A DNA stretch of 64,000 nt. Source: Actinoplanes siamensis (GTDB lineage Bacteria; Actinomycetota; Actinomycetes; Mycobacteriales; Micromonosporaceae). Within the stretch, counting starts at the first letter, position 1, and the number at the start of each line of letters is the position of its first letter. The translations under genes and the position numbers were made by a program. Shown piece after piece: positions 16,460 to 25,296 of this stretch. A model generated the notes under the pieces. It did not search any database, was not told where the DNA came from, and saw only the letters and a list, made by a program, of their open reading frames with translations. The stretch covers positions 1 through 64,000 of the forward strand of contig NZ_BOMW01000023.1 in NCBI RefSeq assembly GCF_016862395.1, given 5' to 3'.

Positions 16460-17830
16460 CTAGCTTCCTGCCAGGAAGCGCAGGGCCGGTAGCGACGGCG
16501 CGAAGGCGTACACCGCGCCGGTGGTCGTCACGAAACCGCCGAAGGCGGCTGCCGGGATGCCGCGGACCACCTCGGGCGCCAGGGTGGCCGCGGCCGCTCG
16601 CGCGTCGGGGCCGAGGACCGGGTCGAGGCCGTCGACGCCGGCGCCGGCGCGGCCGTACCGCGACAGGGTGGAGGACGGGAAGGCCGGGTCCGTGGCCCAT
16701 CGGCGCTGCACGTACTCGAACTGGTCCTCGATGCTGGCCAGGTAGGCGTTGAAGAGCATGCCGCGCTCCTGCCCGTCGTCGGGCTCGTCGCGGCGCAGCC
16801 GCGAGCCGAAGGTGATGCCGCGCCGCAGCATCTTGTGGCCGCGGTCGCGGAAGACCGCGTCCTCGCGCGGGTTGACCTTACGGATGTGCGAGTAGCGCGG
16901 TGTGCGGGAGCCGTCGTCGTCGCCCTGGTAGCTGAAGCTGTTGAGGTCGTCGGCGGCGGCCAGCGGTCGGCCGTCGAGGTGCCGGCCGAGCGCCCGGGCC
17001 GCCGCGTGCGACGGGTCGTCGCTCAGCCTCCCCATGTGCTGCCACCAGCCTGCCACGTCCTGACGCAGCCGCCGGAACACCTGGAAGGAGCCGTTGCGCA
17101 TCCACGGCGCCGGGGTGGGCCGGGGCGTCCAGGACGGCGGCCGCCGTTCGCCGGGGTGTCCGAGAACGAACTCGCCGGCGGCGATCACGGGCGCGCCGGG
17201 GCGCACGGTGTCGGGGAAGCCGCGCACGCCGGGCTGGGAGATGCCGTCGACGAAACCGAAGTGCTCGATGCGCTTGCCGTCGTCGTTGCGGATCGCCTCG
17301 CCCCACTGCACGAGCAGCACTTCGAGACCATGGCGCGCGGCCTCGCGTACCTCCCGCTCGACCGCGTCCTGCAATGTTCCCTGGCCGCCGGAGGCGACTG
17401 TGAGCAGCGCGTCGACCGGCCGTCCCGGTCCGCCCACCACCCACTGTGACGGGTCGCCGGGTCCGAGGTCGCCGAGCAGCGCCGGCGCGGTGGTGATCGC
17501 GCCGGAGTCGTCCAGCCGGGTGCCGAGCGGCCCCTGCCAGAACGCGGCATGGCCGGCCAGGTCGCCCGCCACCTGTGGCTGCAGCAGGACCAGGCCGGTC
17601 GCGGTGAGGCCGACGTTCAGCAGGGCCCGCGCCGGGGTGCCGTCCGGCGCGGGCCGGTTCTGCGGAACGTCCTCGGTGCCGGTGACGCGGCTCGCCGCCG
17701 CGTCGAGCCAGGTCCGCGCTCCGGCCCGGTCGCTGCGGAACGATAGGAAGAGGAACGCCTGGTGGTCGTCGCGGAACGGCCGCAGGACGTTGCCCTGGAT
17801 CTGCGATGAATCGGCCAGCGGGGATGCCAT
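16460..17830 (-). CDS. Dyp-type peroxidase
   Basis: A 456-residue heme peroxidase of the DyP family. The GxxDG signature is FGFVDGISQPG (about residue 225), and the heme-ligand region YSHIRKVNPRE follows about 100 residues later, with RRGITFGSRLRRDEPDDGQE and GMLFNAYLASIEDQFEYVQR completing the usual core. No Tat or Sec signal is present, so it is cytoplasmic or encapsulin-loaded; no encapsulin gene is nearby. ATG 17830 (MASPLADSSQIQGNVLRPF) is chosen; AGGAG lies about 11 bases upstream. It is convergent with the cyclase gene and probably contributes to oxidative-stress defence. Confidence 0.9.
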   Translation of the reverse strand: MASPLADSSQIQGNVLRPFRDDHQAFLFLSFRSDRAGARTWLDAAASRVTGTEDVPQNRPAPDGTPARALLNVGLTATGLVLLQPQVAGDLAGHAAFWQGPLGTRLDDSGAITTAPALLGDLGPGDPSQWVVGGPGRPVDALLTVASGGQGTLQDAVEREVREAARHGLEVLLVQWGEAIRNDDGKRIEHFGFVDGISQPGVRGFPDTVRPGAPVIAAGEFVLGHPGERRPPSWTPRPTPAPWMRNGSFQVFRRLRQDVAGWWQHMGRLSDDPSHAAARALGRHLDGRPLAAADDLNSFSYQGDDDGSRTPRYSHIRKVNPREDAVFRDRGHKMLRRGITFGSRLRRDEPDDGQERGMLFNAYLASIEDQFEYVQRRWATDPAFPSSTLSRYGRAGAGVDGLDPVLGPDARAAAATLAPEVVRGIPAAAFGGFVTTTGAVYAFAPSLPALRFLAGS

Positions 17831-17935
17831 CGTCGGAGCGTCTCCTGCTCGAAGTCGTCGGGTCCACACGGACGATCCCCAATGGAGCCCGGTTCGGCAT
17901 CCCTGTTGTCGCAAACCCGATCAAGACGCCACGTC

Positions 17936-18011
17936 TCAAGGGATCAGGAGGACCACTTTCCCGCGGCCGTGACCCGTCTCGACGTCGCGGTGGGCGTCGG
18001 CGGCGCACGAC
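17936..18011 (-). pseudogene. 3' relic of a second MDR-family dehydrogenase
   Basis: Minus-strand reading gives AADAHRDVETGHGRGKVVLL then IP and TGA at 17936-17938. The H-R-x-V-E-x-G-x-G-R-G-K-V-V pattern is the C-terminal tail of zinc-type alcohol dehydrogenases. Nothing else of the enzyme remains; the upstream side ends in a 7-bp tandem GCCGGAC repeat near 18020-18040. Confidence 0.6.
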
Positions 18012-18205
18012 GGCTGCACGCCGGACGCCGGACGCCGGACGCAGCGACGATTGCCACTCGACGTAGCGGTTTGATCTCGGATTGTCACGAAGTCCTGCGC
18101 ACTTGAAAATGATCGATTGACCAGGCAACCTGTGGGGCTACAGCAACGTCATAATCTTGTACGGCCCGATCGGCGCCGGCCGGGATCCCCTCGATTGTGA
18201 GAGCC

Positions 18206-19456
18206 ATGATTCAGCGACGTAAGGTCATCATCGGCACGCTGGGTGTGGCTGCCGCCGCCACCGCCGCCGGTTGTTCCTCGAAGGAAAAGACGACGAACAA
18301 CGGCACCACCCTCTGGACCGAGCCGGTGGCGAACAACGAGGCGCAGCCCACCACGCCGCCCGCCCCCGTCGCGCCGGTCAAGGTCACCGTGACGCCCGAG
18401 GGCGGGGCCACCGGGGTGTCGCCGGTGAAGCCGATCGTCGTCACTGTCGCGGACGGCACGCTGCAGTCGGTCACCGTGACCGCAGGCAAGGAGAAGATCA
18501 GCGGTTCGGTCCAGTCCGACGGGACGTGGCGCTCGTCGGAGGATCTCGACTACGCGAAAACGTACAAGGTGGTCACCAAGGCCACCGACAGCGCGGGGAC
18601 GACGCACGAGGAGACCGCCTCGTTCTCCACGGTGAAGCCGGCGCACCTGGTCCGGGCTACGTTCCAGGCGAACGCCATGAGCTCCCTGAAGACCGGCAAG
18701 GCGTACGGCGCCGGCCAGCCGGTGATCGTCGCGTTCAACCGGGCCGTCGACAAGAAGGCGGCGGAGCGGGCCATCGAGATCAGGACGTCGCCGTCCGTCG
18801 AGGGCAAGTTCTACTGGGCCAACGACAAGACGGTGCACTGGCGGCCGGCGAAGTACTGGACGCGCGGCACCACGGTCAAGGTGAACGTCAACCTGCGCGG
18901 CGTCAACCTGGGCAAGGGCGTCTACGGCGAGAAGGACGCGTCGACCCACTTCCGGGTCGACCGCCAGCTGATCGCGATCAGCGACAACCGGACGCACATG
19001 ACCAAGGTGTACATCGACGGCAAACTGGTTCGCACCATGAAGAGCAGCCTCGGCCGGGGCGGCGGGACCACGGGGGCGAACGGGCAGAAGATCAGCTTCT
19101 GGACCGCGGGTGGCCCGCACGTCGTGCTCTCCAAGGAGCGGACGCACACCATGAGCTCGGCGAGCTACGGCGTGAACGACCCGAGCAACCCGAACTACTA
19201 CGTGTCCGACAACGTGGAGTACTGCACCCGGATCACCTACTCGGGCGAGTTCCTGCACGCCGCTCCGTGGAACGGCTCGCTGGGCCGGGCGAATCTGTCG
19301 CACGGCTGCATCAACCTGAGCACCGCCGACGCCAAGTGGGTGTACGAGAACTTCATCCTCGGCGACATCGTCGACGTGAAGAACAGCCCGCGGGAGCTCA
19401 CGATCTGGAACGGTCTCGGCGACTGGACGGTCCCGTTCGACAAGTACGGGCGCTGA
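18206..19456 (+). CDS. L,D-transpeptidase lipoprotein with Ig-like domains
   Basis: It forms 3-3 cross-links or anchors proteins in peptidoglycan. The N-terminus has basic residues (MIQRRKVIIG), a hydrophobic stretch and a lipobox (TAAGC, Cys about 21). Two bacterial Ig-like domains follow (about 60-150 and 150-250), then the YkuD catalytic domain (about 255-390) with the signature SHGCINLS, catalytic Cys about 368 and upstream His. The C-terminal tail ends WTVPFDKYGR. This is the layout of mycobacterial LdtMt2-type enzymes. ATG 18206 was preferred over GTG 18197. It stands alone between convergent or divergent neighbours. Confidence 0.92.
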   Translation: MIQRRKVIIGTLGVAAAATAAGCSSKEKTTNNGTTLWTEPVANNEAQPTTPPAPVAPVKVTVTPEGGATGVSPVKPIVVTVADGTLQSVTVTAGKEKISGSVQSDGTWRSSEDLDYAKTYKVVTKATDSAGTTHEETASFSTVKPAHLVRATFQANAMSSLKTGKAYGAGQPVIVAFNRAVDKKAAERAIEIRTSPSVEGKFYWANDKTVHWRPAKYWTRGTTVKVNVNLRGVNLGKGVYGEKDASTHFRVDRQLIAISDNRTHMTKVYIDGKLVRTMKSSLGRGGGTTGANGQKISFWTAGGPHVVLSKERTHTMSSASYGVNDPSNPNYYVSDNVEYCTRITYSGEFLHAAPWNGSLGRANLSHGCINLSTADAKWVYENFILGDIVDVKNSPRELTIWNGLGDWTVPFDKYGR

Positions 19457-19529
19457 CCCCGCGCGAAGTGATACGCCAGCGGCCCGCGCCAGGCGGCCCA
19501 CAAAACCGCGACGGCCCGGGCCGCCCCGG

Positions 19530-19916
19530 CTAGCTGATGTCGTCGAGCCCCTCCTCGACGTCCTCGAACCCGGGCGGGATCGGCAGCGGCCCGCCGCTGG
19601 CCCGGGCGTCCACGAACAGCGCCGTCTGCAACACCCCGGCGAGCATCCGGCGCAGCGGGATCGACCCGTTGTGCCCGAGGAAGTCGAACATCGCCACGAT
19701 GAACGCGCGCAGCACCGGCGGATCGACGTAGACCTCGTCCATCCCGGTGTCGACCACTCCGCTGGGCATCCGCAGCATCTGCTCCACGGCTGCCAGTTGC
19801 GCGCAGAACATGAAGCTGGTGTGCTGGCCGCGCTCCCAGAGCGTCGGCTGGTCCGGCCGCGAGACGTACTCCCGGCCGGTGCGCGGCGGCGTGCCCACGT
19901 AGAACGACATGCCCAC
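19530..19916 (-). CDS. Hypothetical protein
   Basis: A 128-residue protein of unrecognised family, with no signal peptide and no transmembrane helix. Part of it reads SRPDQPTLWERGQHTSFMFC, LAAVEQMLRMPSGVVDTGMD and VYVDPPVLRAFIVAMFDFLG; the C-terminus is acidic (EDVEEGLDDIS). The fold is predicted mainly helical. The start is GTG 19916, which has GGGAGG seven bases upstream; ATG 19910 is the alternative. Good SD and strong GC3 bias support it as a real gene. It is transcribed towards the L,D-transpeptidase gene. Confidence 0.65.
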   Translation of the reverse strand: MGMSFYVGTPPRTGREYVSRPDQPTLWERGQHTSFMFCAQLAAVEQMLRMPSGVVDTGMDEVYVDPPVLRAFIVAMFDFLGHNGSIPLRRMLAGVLQTALFVDARASGGPLPIPPGFEDVEEGLDDIS

Positions 19917-20021
19917 CCGGGCACCTCCCTGTGTGCGGGTTCGCCAGCGCCGCGGGCTCGGCAGGGCCGCGGCTGGTCAGGGTAACCCAGGCGGCCAGGA
20001 GTGTGCCGGTCGCCGGCCGCG

Positions 20022-20957
20022 TCAGCCGCCGACGGTCAGCACCAGCTTTCCGCGTACGTGGCCCTTCTCCAGCACCTGCTGCGCGTGCGCGGCCTGCGCC
20101 AGCGGGAACTCGCGTTCCACCTCGAGCCGCAGTCGGCCGGAGTCGGCCAGACCGGCCAGCAGTTCCAGTTCGGCGCCGCTGGGCCGGACGAAGACGTACC
20201 TGCCGTCCTGGTCCTTGGCCCGGGGGTCGACCACCGAGACGTGCCGGGCGGGTGAGCGGACCAGGCGCGGCGACTGGGTCAGCGCGTCGCCGCCGACGAA
20301 GTCCAGCGCGGCGTCCACCCGGCCGTCGCCGCCGGCCGCGGCGGCCAGGCGCTCCGGGAGATCGTCGCCGTACTCCAGCGGCTCGCAGCCCAGGCCGCGC
20401 AGGAAGTCGTGGTTGGCCGGCGAGGCGGTGCCGAAGACGCGGGTGGCGCCCAGCGCCCGGGCGATCTGGACGGCGAGGTGGCCGACCCCGCCGGACGCGG
20501 CGTGCACCAGCACGGTGTCGCCCGGGCCGGCGTCCACCGCGGTGAGCGCCTGCAGCGCGGTCAGCCCGGCCAGCGGCAGTCCGCCGGCCTGCGGGAAGCT
20601 GAGGGCCGCGGGTTTGTGCGCGACGGCGGTCTCGGCGACCGAGACCAGTTCGGCGTACGTGCCGTGCTGCACGGTGTCCTTGCGGGCGTACGCCATCACC
20701 TCGTCCCCGGCGGCGAACCGGGTGACCGCCGGGCCCACCGACTCCACCACGCCTGCCACGTCCCACCCCGGGATCAGCGGCGTGTGGTGCGGGATGGCGT
20801 CCCGCAGGTAACCCTGCCGGATCTTGTAGTCCACCGGGTTGAGCCCGGCCGCGCGCGTCTTGATCCGCACCACGTCCGGCCCGACCGGCGGGTCCGGTAG
20901 TTCGCGGAGTCGCAGCACGTCGGCATCGCCGTAGTCATCCAGCGCAATAGCTTTCAC
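20022..20957 (-). CDS. NADP-dependent MDR oxidoreductase (quinone reductase-like)
   Basis: A 311-residue medium-chain dehydrogenase/reductase of the zinc-free quinone-reductase branch. GLNPVDYKIRQGYL and PLIPGWDVAGVV form the catalytic domain; VLVHAASGGVGHLAVQIA (about 150-167) is the Rossmann GxGxxG loop; the end HVRGKLVLTVGG is typical. It lacks the Cys/His ligands of the zinc-containing members. The start is GTG 20957. It is divergent, with an 87-bp gap, from the Cys-peptide/DsbA/TetR operon and may share its operator. It is intact, unlike the two MDR relics elsewhere in the window. Confidence 0.9.
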   Translation of the reverse strand: MKAIALDDYGDADVLRLRELPDPPVGPDVVRIKTRAAGLNPVDYKIRQGYLRDAIPHHTPLIPGWDVAGVVESVGPAVTRFAAGDEVMAYARKDTVQHGTYAELVSVAETAVAHKPAALSFPQAGGLPLAGLTALQALTAVDAGPGDTVLVHAASGGVGHLAVQIARALGATRVFGTASPANHDFLRGLGCEPLEYGDDLPERLAAAAGGDGRVDAALDFVGGDALTQSPRLVRSPARHVSVVDPRAKDQDGRYVFVRPSGAELELLAGLADSGRLRLEVEREFPLAQAAHAQQVLEKGHVRGKLVLTVGG

Positions 20958-21007
20958 ACCGCGCCGCTTGCCCCGTCACGGCCGACCTAATCACCCCGCC
21001 GCCGATC

Positions 21008-21043
21008 TTGTCGCCCGCGTCAAGTTGCTGCTAACTTCTTGAC
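21008..21043 (+). promoter_or_regulatory. Putative promoter and inverted-repeat operator for the peptide-DsbA-TetR operon
   Basis: TTGTCG (21008-21013) and TAACTT (21032-21037) are spaced 18 bp apart, which would start transcription at or next to the ATG at 21045, giving a leaderless mRNA. Inverted repeats GTCAAG (21019-21024)/CTTGAC (21038-21043) and AAGTT (21022-21026)/AACTT (21033-21037) cover the -10. A TetR-family dimer encoded downstream could bind here. Confidence 0.5.
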
Positions 21044-21044
21044 C

Positions 21045-21200
21045 ATGGAGTCAACTTACTCGCCGCAGTTCAGCGGGCCGCAGCTCGCGGAGCCGGCGGA
21101 GCCGGAGCAGTCCGGCCCCGCGCCGGCCGTTCCCGCCCTGATCTTCCTGGAGTCGGCGGACGACGCCGGCATCTGTGACGTGGACGGGGTGTGCGACTGA
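21045..21200 (+). CDS. 51-residue Cys-containing small protein or peptide precursor
   Basis: A short ORF (starts MESTYSPQFSGPQLAEP, ends LESADDAGICDVDGVCD) lies directly upstream of a DsbA-family gene and shares one base with it (TGATG). The N-terminal half is acidic, Pro- and Ala-rich; the last nine residues carry two Cys five residues apart among Asp residues. There is no signal peptide. No SD is visible, but the predicted promoter would make a leaderless transcript. It could be a small metal- or thiol-handling protein, a substrate of the DsbA-like partner, or a RiPP-like precursor. The family was not recognised. Confidence 0.55.
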   Translation: MESTYSPQFSGPQLAEPAEPEQSGPAPAVPALIFLESADDAGICDVDGVCD

Positions 21201-21886
21201 TGAGCGCCAGCGCTTTCGGCCCGGCCGCCGAGCCGATCGTCGTCGACGTCTGGAGCGACGTCGTCTGCCCGTTCTGTTACCTCGGCGACAGCGTCCTGCG
21301 GCAGGCCATCGAGCAGTTCCCGCACGCTGGGGCGGTGCGGGTCCGCTACCACAGCTTCCAGCTCAACCCGGGCTTCCCGGCCGGCGAGGCGATCAAGGCC
21401 GACGAGTACCTGGCCCGCAACCACCGGATGCCGATCGCCCAGGTCGAGGCCTCGCACGCCCAGCTGAGCTCGCGCGGCGCCGAGGCCGGGCTGGACTACC
21501 GGTTCGCCGACGCGCTGATGGTCAACACGCTCGACGCGCACCGGCTGATCCATTTCGCGAAGGCCGCCGGCCGCGAGCACGACATGGTGATGCGGCTGTT
21601 CAAGGCCGAGTTCACCGACGGGCTCAACCTGGCCGACCACGAGGTGCTCGCCGGCCTCGCCGCCGAGCTGGGCCTGTCCCGCGAGGGCGCGGCCGAGGCG
21701 CTGGCCGCCGGCGCCTTCGAGGCCGAGATCCAGACCGACCTGGCCCAGGCCCGGCAGTACGGGATCTCCGGGGTCCCGTTCTTCGTCTTCGACGGCAAGC
21801 GGGCGGTCTCCGGCGCCCAGCCGGTCGAGACGTTCCGCCGGGCACTGGACCTGTCCTGGCAGGACCGGGCCGCCCAGCCGGCATGA
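21200..21886 (+). CDS. DsbA family oxidoreductase (FrnE-like)
   Basis: A 228-residue cytoplasmic thioredoxin-fold protein with the helical insertion of the DsbA/FrnE group. The CPFC active site follows VVDVWSDVV (about residues 24-27), and the cis-Pro loop is GISGVPFFVFDGKRAVSGAQ (about 188-207). FrnE-type members are dithiol oxidoreductases or isomerases seen in polyketide clusters and oxidative-stress operons. No signal peptide is present. The start at ATG 21200 overlaps the stop of the small Cys ORF, and its own stop overlaps the TetR start (ATGA). A role acting on the small peptide's Cys pair is inferred. Confidence 0.9.
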   Translation: MSASAFGPAAEPIVVDVWSDVVCPFCYLGDSVLRQAIEQFPHAGAVRVRYHSFQLNPGFPAGEAIKADEYLARNHRMPIAQVEASHAQLSSRGAEAGLDYRFADALMVNTLDAHRLIHFAKAAGREHDMVMRLFKAEFTDGLNLADHEVLAGLAAELGLSREGAAEALAAGAFEAEIQTDLAQARQYGISGVPFFVFDGKRAVSGAQPVETFRRALDLSWQDRAAQPA

Positions 21887-22458
21887 CCGCGCCGGAGCGC
21901 CCGCGGCGCGCCGACGCCCGCCGCAACGTCGAGGGCATCCGCCGGGCCGCCCTCGACGTGTTCCGCGCGAGCGGCCTGACCACCCCGCTGGACGAGGTGG
22001 CCCGCGCGGCCGGCGTCAGCAAGGGCACGATCTACCACCGGTTCGGCAGCCGGCGCGGCCTGATCGACGCGATCGTCGACGAGCTGGTCGCCGAGCGGAT
22101 CCAGGGCATCATCGCGGCGGTCGGGGAACTGGCCGACCCGCTCGCCCGGTTCGAGGAGTACCTGCTGCGGATGTGGCTTCTGCAGTACGACGAGCCGGCG
22201 GTCAACGACGTGCTGATCCGTGCCCTGCCGGATTCCGAGCCGCTGCTGAGCCTGTGCGAGCGGGCACAGCGGTTCGCCCTGGGCCTGCTGCGGGACGCGC
22301 AACGGGCCGGCGTGGTCCGCAACGACCTGACCGCCGACGACCTGGCCTGGCTGATCCTGGAACGCGGCGCGATCGTCCAGGCCTGCGCCCAGCAGACCCG
22401 CGAGGACTACCAGCGCCGCCTGCGCTTCCTGCTCGACGGCCTGCGCGATAATCATTGA
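21883..22458 (+). CDS. TetR family transcriptional regulator
   Basis: A 191-residue regulator with the TetR N-terminal helix-turn-helix (about 22-68: FRASGLTTPLDEVARAAGVS then KGTIYHRFGSRRGLIDAIVD). The C-terminal ligand domain is of the common SCO/YP-type with no recognisable specificity. It is the last gene of a three-gene operon with the Cys peptide and DsbA-like protein, overlapping the latter by ATGA. It most likely controls this operon, and perhaps the divergent MDR oxidoreductase, through the inverted repeats near 21019-21043. Confidence 0.9.
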   Translation: MTAPERPRRADARRNVEGIRRAALDVFRASGLTTPLDEVARAAGVSKGTIYHRFGSRRGLIDAIVDELVAERIQGIIAAVGELADPLARFEEYLLRMWLLQYDEPAVNDVLIRALPDSEPLLSLCERAQRFALGLLRDAQRAGVVRNDLTADDLAWLILERGAIVQACAQQTREDYQRRLRFLLDGLRDNH

Positions 22459-22489
22459 TATGTATCGATAGGCATGCCAGGATGGCGCC

Positions 22490-24487
22490 ATGACTTCGGC
22501 GCGGCGTCTGTTCTCGGCAATGTCCGTCGCGGTGCTGACGGTGGCCGGCGCCCTCGCCGCGACACCGGCGACCGCCGCGCCGCCGGGAGACACCGACCCG
22601 CAGACACCCTGGCGGACGCGGCACTGGCCGTGGACCCAGCCGTGGCAGGCCGACGAGGCGGCCGCGCTGGCGCACCCGGGTGGCGGGCCGGCGCCGATCG
22701 ACCCGCAGCGCTACGAGCTGCCGGACACGATGACCTGGTCGGACTACCGGCAGGTGCCGGGGACCGACTGGGCCGATCCGGCGGTACGCGGCTCGGAACG
22801 CACCTTCCGCGGCGCGCTCGTGCTCGTCGACTTCCCGAACCAGCCGTTCGTGGTCACGCAGCCGGCCAACTCCACCATCTACGGCAACCCGTCCGGCGTA
22901 CAGAATCTGGACCGTGCCGCGGTTCCGGCGTTCTACCGGGACTTCCTCAACAAGCCCGGCGGCCTCAACCGCGGCCACACCATCCACGAGTACTGGATGG
23001 AGGACTCGAACGGGCGGTACGGCATCGAGCTGAGCGAGTTCGGGGTCTACCAGTTGCCGGGCAAGAGCCACGAGTACGGCATCGAGAACTCGATGCAGCG
23101 GGGACTGGGCTGCCCGGCGGGCGACCGGTGCGGCCGCGACCTGCGTACCGACGCGCAAGCGGCCTGGACCACGGCGGTCGGCGCGGAGAAGGCGGCCTCG
23201 TTCGACTTCGTCTTCTTCCTGTCCGCGGGCCAGGACGAGTCGTCGACCTGGCAGGAGTTCGGCCAGATGAAGTTCGCCGGCAGGGATCAGGTCTCCGACG
23301 GCTTCGGGCCGCCGGACGAGTCGCTGCCGAACTGGAACGCGACCCGCTACGTCGACTGGACCTCCTGGCAGGCCTCGTCGAACATCTGGCCCAACGCCAC
23401 CCGGGGCAGCTCCCTGCAGGCGGAGAGCTCCGGCATGTCGACCTACGCGCACGAGTTCAGCCACATCCTCGGGATCGGTGACAACTACAACAATCCGTAC
23501 GGCTTCCCGCCGCGCCGCGACTACAGCGGGCCGTGGGAGATGCTCAGCCGCGGCACGTTCAACGGGCCCGGCGGGCCGCACAGCCGGTGGCTGATCCCGG
23601 GCACCGCGGGATCCTCCATGGGCGCCCATCACATGTTGCGCAACAAGCTGAAACTCGGCATCGTCGACGACGGCGCGGTGCTGAGACTGTCCCGCGACGC
23701 GCTGGCGGAGTCCGGCGTCGTGCTGGCCAGCGTGACGGCGCGCGAGGTGGACCCCGCCGGCCGGCGACTGGCCGGCATCAACGTGACCCTGGACGGCGGT
23801 GACCACGGCGCCGCCTGCGATCCAGCCGCGGACCCGTACTGCGACGGCGGCGGGTACGACAACTACACGCTGGAAGTGGTCGACCGGATCGGATTCGACT
23901 CGTTCACCCCGGACTCCGGGGTGCTGCTGGCGAAGACGAAGAACGCCGACGACGCGCCGTTCATCTGGACCGTCGACGCCAATCCGCAGGACATCGACAA
24001 GGTGGATTTCGTTCTGCCGGACGGGACACCGCAGAAGATGACGATCGGCGACTACCGGCAGCTCTCCGACGCGCTGTTCCACGCGGGCACCGGCTCGGGC
24101 AGCCGCTTCGAATACGTGGACACCGCGAACCGCCTGCACTTCTACGTCCTGGACCGGCGGCGGGACCGCAACGGCGTGCTGTCGTACGAGGTGGCGGTGC
24201 GCTCGCTGGACGGCGCCGGGCCGCGGGCGCGCGGGGTGGCGGCGTCGCCGCGCTCCGGCTCGGAGCAGTGTGCCATCGCGGTCCGCAACACCGGCCGCGG
24301 TGACGACGTGTTCCGCGTCTCGGCGCCCGGCGCCTCGCTGACCCGCACGGTGATCGGGGTGGCCGGCGGTGGCACGGCGACGGTGGACGTCCACGCCGGG
24401 CGGCGGCCCGGGAGGGTGGCGGTCACCATCACCTCGGAGAGCGATCCGGATGCCACCGTCACCACCTACTGCACGCTACGGCGCTGA
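22490..24487 (+). CDS. Secreted M6-type metalloprotease
   Basis: A 665-residue exported protease. A signal peptide (cleavage near ATAAPPGD) is followed by a long catalytic region with the zinc site HEFSHILGIGD (His about 321, third ligand Asp, as in M6/immune inhibitor A-like enzymes), preceded by STYA. Before it are IHEYWMEDSNGRYGIELSEF and FVFFLSAGQDESS, usual for M6-like proteins. The C-terminal 250 residues are beta-rich and end in a domain with two Cys (SGSEQCAIAV, VTTYCTLRR). It probably degrades extracellular protein. ATG 22490 starts 32 bp after the TetR stop; separate transcription is likely. Confidence 0.85.
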   Translation: MTSARRLFSAMSVAVLTVAGALAATPATAAPPGDTDPQTPWRTRHWPWTQPWQADEAAALAHPGGGPAPIDPQRYELPDTMTWSDYRQVPGTDWADPAVRGSERTFRGALVLVDFPNQPFVVTQPANSTIYGNPSGVQNLDRAAVPAFYRDFLNKPGGLNRGHTIHEYWMEDSNGRYGIELSEFGVYQLPGKSHEYGIENSMQRGLGCPAGDRCGRDLRTDAQAAWTTAVGAEKAASFDFVFFLSAGQDESSTWQEFGQMKFAGRDQVSDGFGPPDESLPNWNATRYVDWTSWQASSNIWPNATRGSSLQAESSGMSTYAHEFSHILGIGDNYNNPYGFPPRRDYSGPWEMLSRGTFNGPGGPHSRWLIPGTAGSSMGAHHMLRNKLKLGIVDDGAVLRLSRDALAESGVVLASVTAREVDPAGRRLAGINVTLDGGDHGAACDPAADPYCDGGGYDNYTLEVVDRIGFDSFTPDSGVLLAKTKNADDAPFIWTVDANPQDIDKVDFVLPDGTPQKMTIGDYRQLSDALFHAGTGSGSRFEYVDTANRLHFYVLDRRRDRNGVLSYEVAVRSLDGAGPRARGVAASPRSGSEQCAIAVRNTGRGDDVFRVSAPGASLTRTVIGVAGGGTATVDVHAGRRPGRVAVTITSESDPDATVTTYCTLRR

Positions 24488-24613
24488 CCGGCCCCTACTT
24501 GCCGACGGCGGCGTGGGCCACCGCGAAGGAGCCGACCTCGCGGCCGGGCAGCGCGGCCGCCAGCTGGACCAGCGGCCATCCCATGGGGAGACGTCCGCTG
24601 ATCCTCGGGAGGT

Positions 24614-24640
24614 GGGGCCGGCTGCCGGCACGCCGGCCCC
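24614..24640. terminator. Terminator hairpin between convergent genes
   Basis: GGGGCCGGC (24614-24622) pairs with GCCGGCCCC (24632-24640) around a 9-base loop, directly before the hemerythrin gene stop. A 29-codon minus-strand frame at 24495-24584 upstream has no SD and was not called. Confidence 0.7.
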
Positions 24641-24646
24641 TCTGCC

Positions 24647-25210
24647 TCACTTGGTCGCGCGCCCGGTCAGCTTGTCGCGGAGCCGGTCGACCAGGCCCAC
24701 GCCGGGGCCGACCAGCTTGTGGAACAGCTCGTTGTTCGGCGCGCCGGGGTGCGGCCGCGTCGGAGCCAGCTTCTTCGCGGTCTCCACCTTGCCGGCCAGT
24801 TCGACCAGTTCCTCGCGCGGGATGTGCCGGCGCAGCTCGGGGAACTGCTCCGCCTCCTCGTCGCGCACGTGGTCGGCCAGCACGGTCTCGAGCTGGCGCA
24901 GGGTGGCGTCGAACTCGGCGCCGGTGACGTCGGCCGCCTCCAGCCGCTTCATCAGCTGCTCGAGTTCCTTGTGCTCCTTGACGTCGTGCTCCACCGACTT
25001 CTCCCCGTCGGGCAGGTGCTTGCGCATCGCCGGGTAGACGTACATCTCCTCGGCGACGGCGTGACGCACCAGCTCGCTGATCGCGGTGTCGGTCAGATCG
25101 CGGCGGATCATCGGGTCGGTGACCGACCAGATCTCGCCGATCAACGCCGTCACGTCCCGATGGTCGCTGGTCAGGATGTCGATCACATCGGTGCTGGACG
25201 TTTGGGTCAC
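24647..25210 (-). CDS. Hemerythrin HHE-domain protein
   Basis: A 187-residue cytoplasmic protein with a hemerythrin-like four-helix bundle: DHRDVTALI (His about 17), VRHAVAEEMYVYPAM (His and Glu), HDVKEHKELEQLM and LADHVRDEEAEQFPEL supply the di-iron ligands. Such proteins sense or store O2/NO or protect against oxidants. The start is GTG 25210 with GGAGG upstream. A GGGTAT hexamer on the minus strand (25252-25257), like the -10 of SigB/F-type promoters, lies about 45 bp upstream; a clear GTTT -35 is missing, so stress-sigma control is only possible. The C-terminal Lys/Arg tail is usual for actinobacterial members. Confidence 0.9.
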   Translation of the reverse strand: MTQTSSTDVIDILTSDHRDVTALIGEIWSVTDPMIRRDLTDTAISELVRHAVAEEMYVYPAMRKHLPDGEKSVEHDVKEHKELEQLMKRLEAADVTGAEFDATLRQLETVLADHVRDEEAEQFPELRRHIPREELVELAGKVETAKKLAPTRPHPGAPNNELFHKLVGPGVGLVDRLRDKLTGRATK

Positions 25211-25296
25211 AATAGCCTCCGAAATAAACGGGTGAACGGACGCCGGGTCGCATACCCGGGCGTTCCCGGGTCTACTCCGGCATCACCGGATCGGTA

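Noticed and set aside
22202..24394. 730-residue minus-strand frame opposite the M6 protease
   Set aside because: No recognisable motifs; Arg/Val/Gly-rich antisense shadow.
24495..24584. 29-codon minus-strand ORF next to the hemerythrin gene (starts MGWPLVQLAAALPG)
   Set aside because: No SD and a terminator hairpin lies directly upstream of it; may be a gene tail but not assignable.
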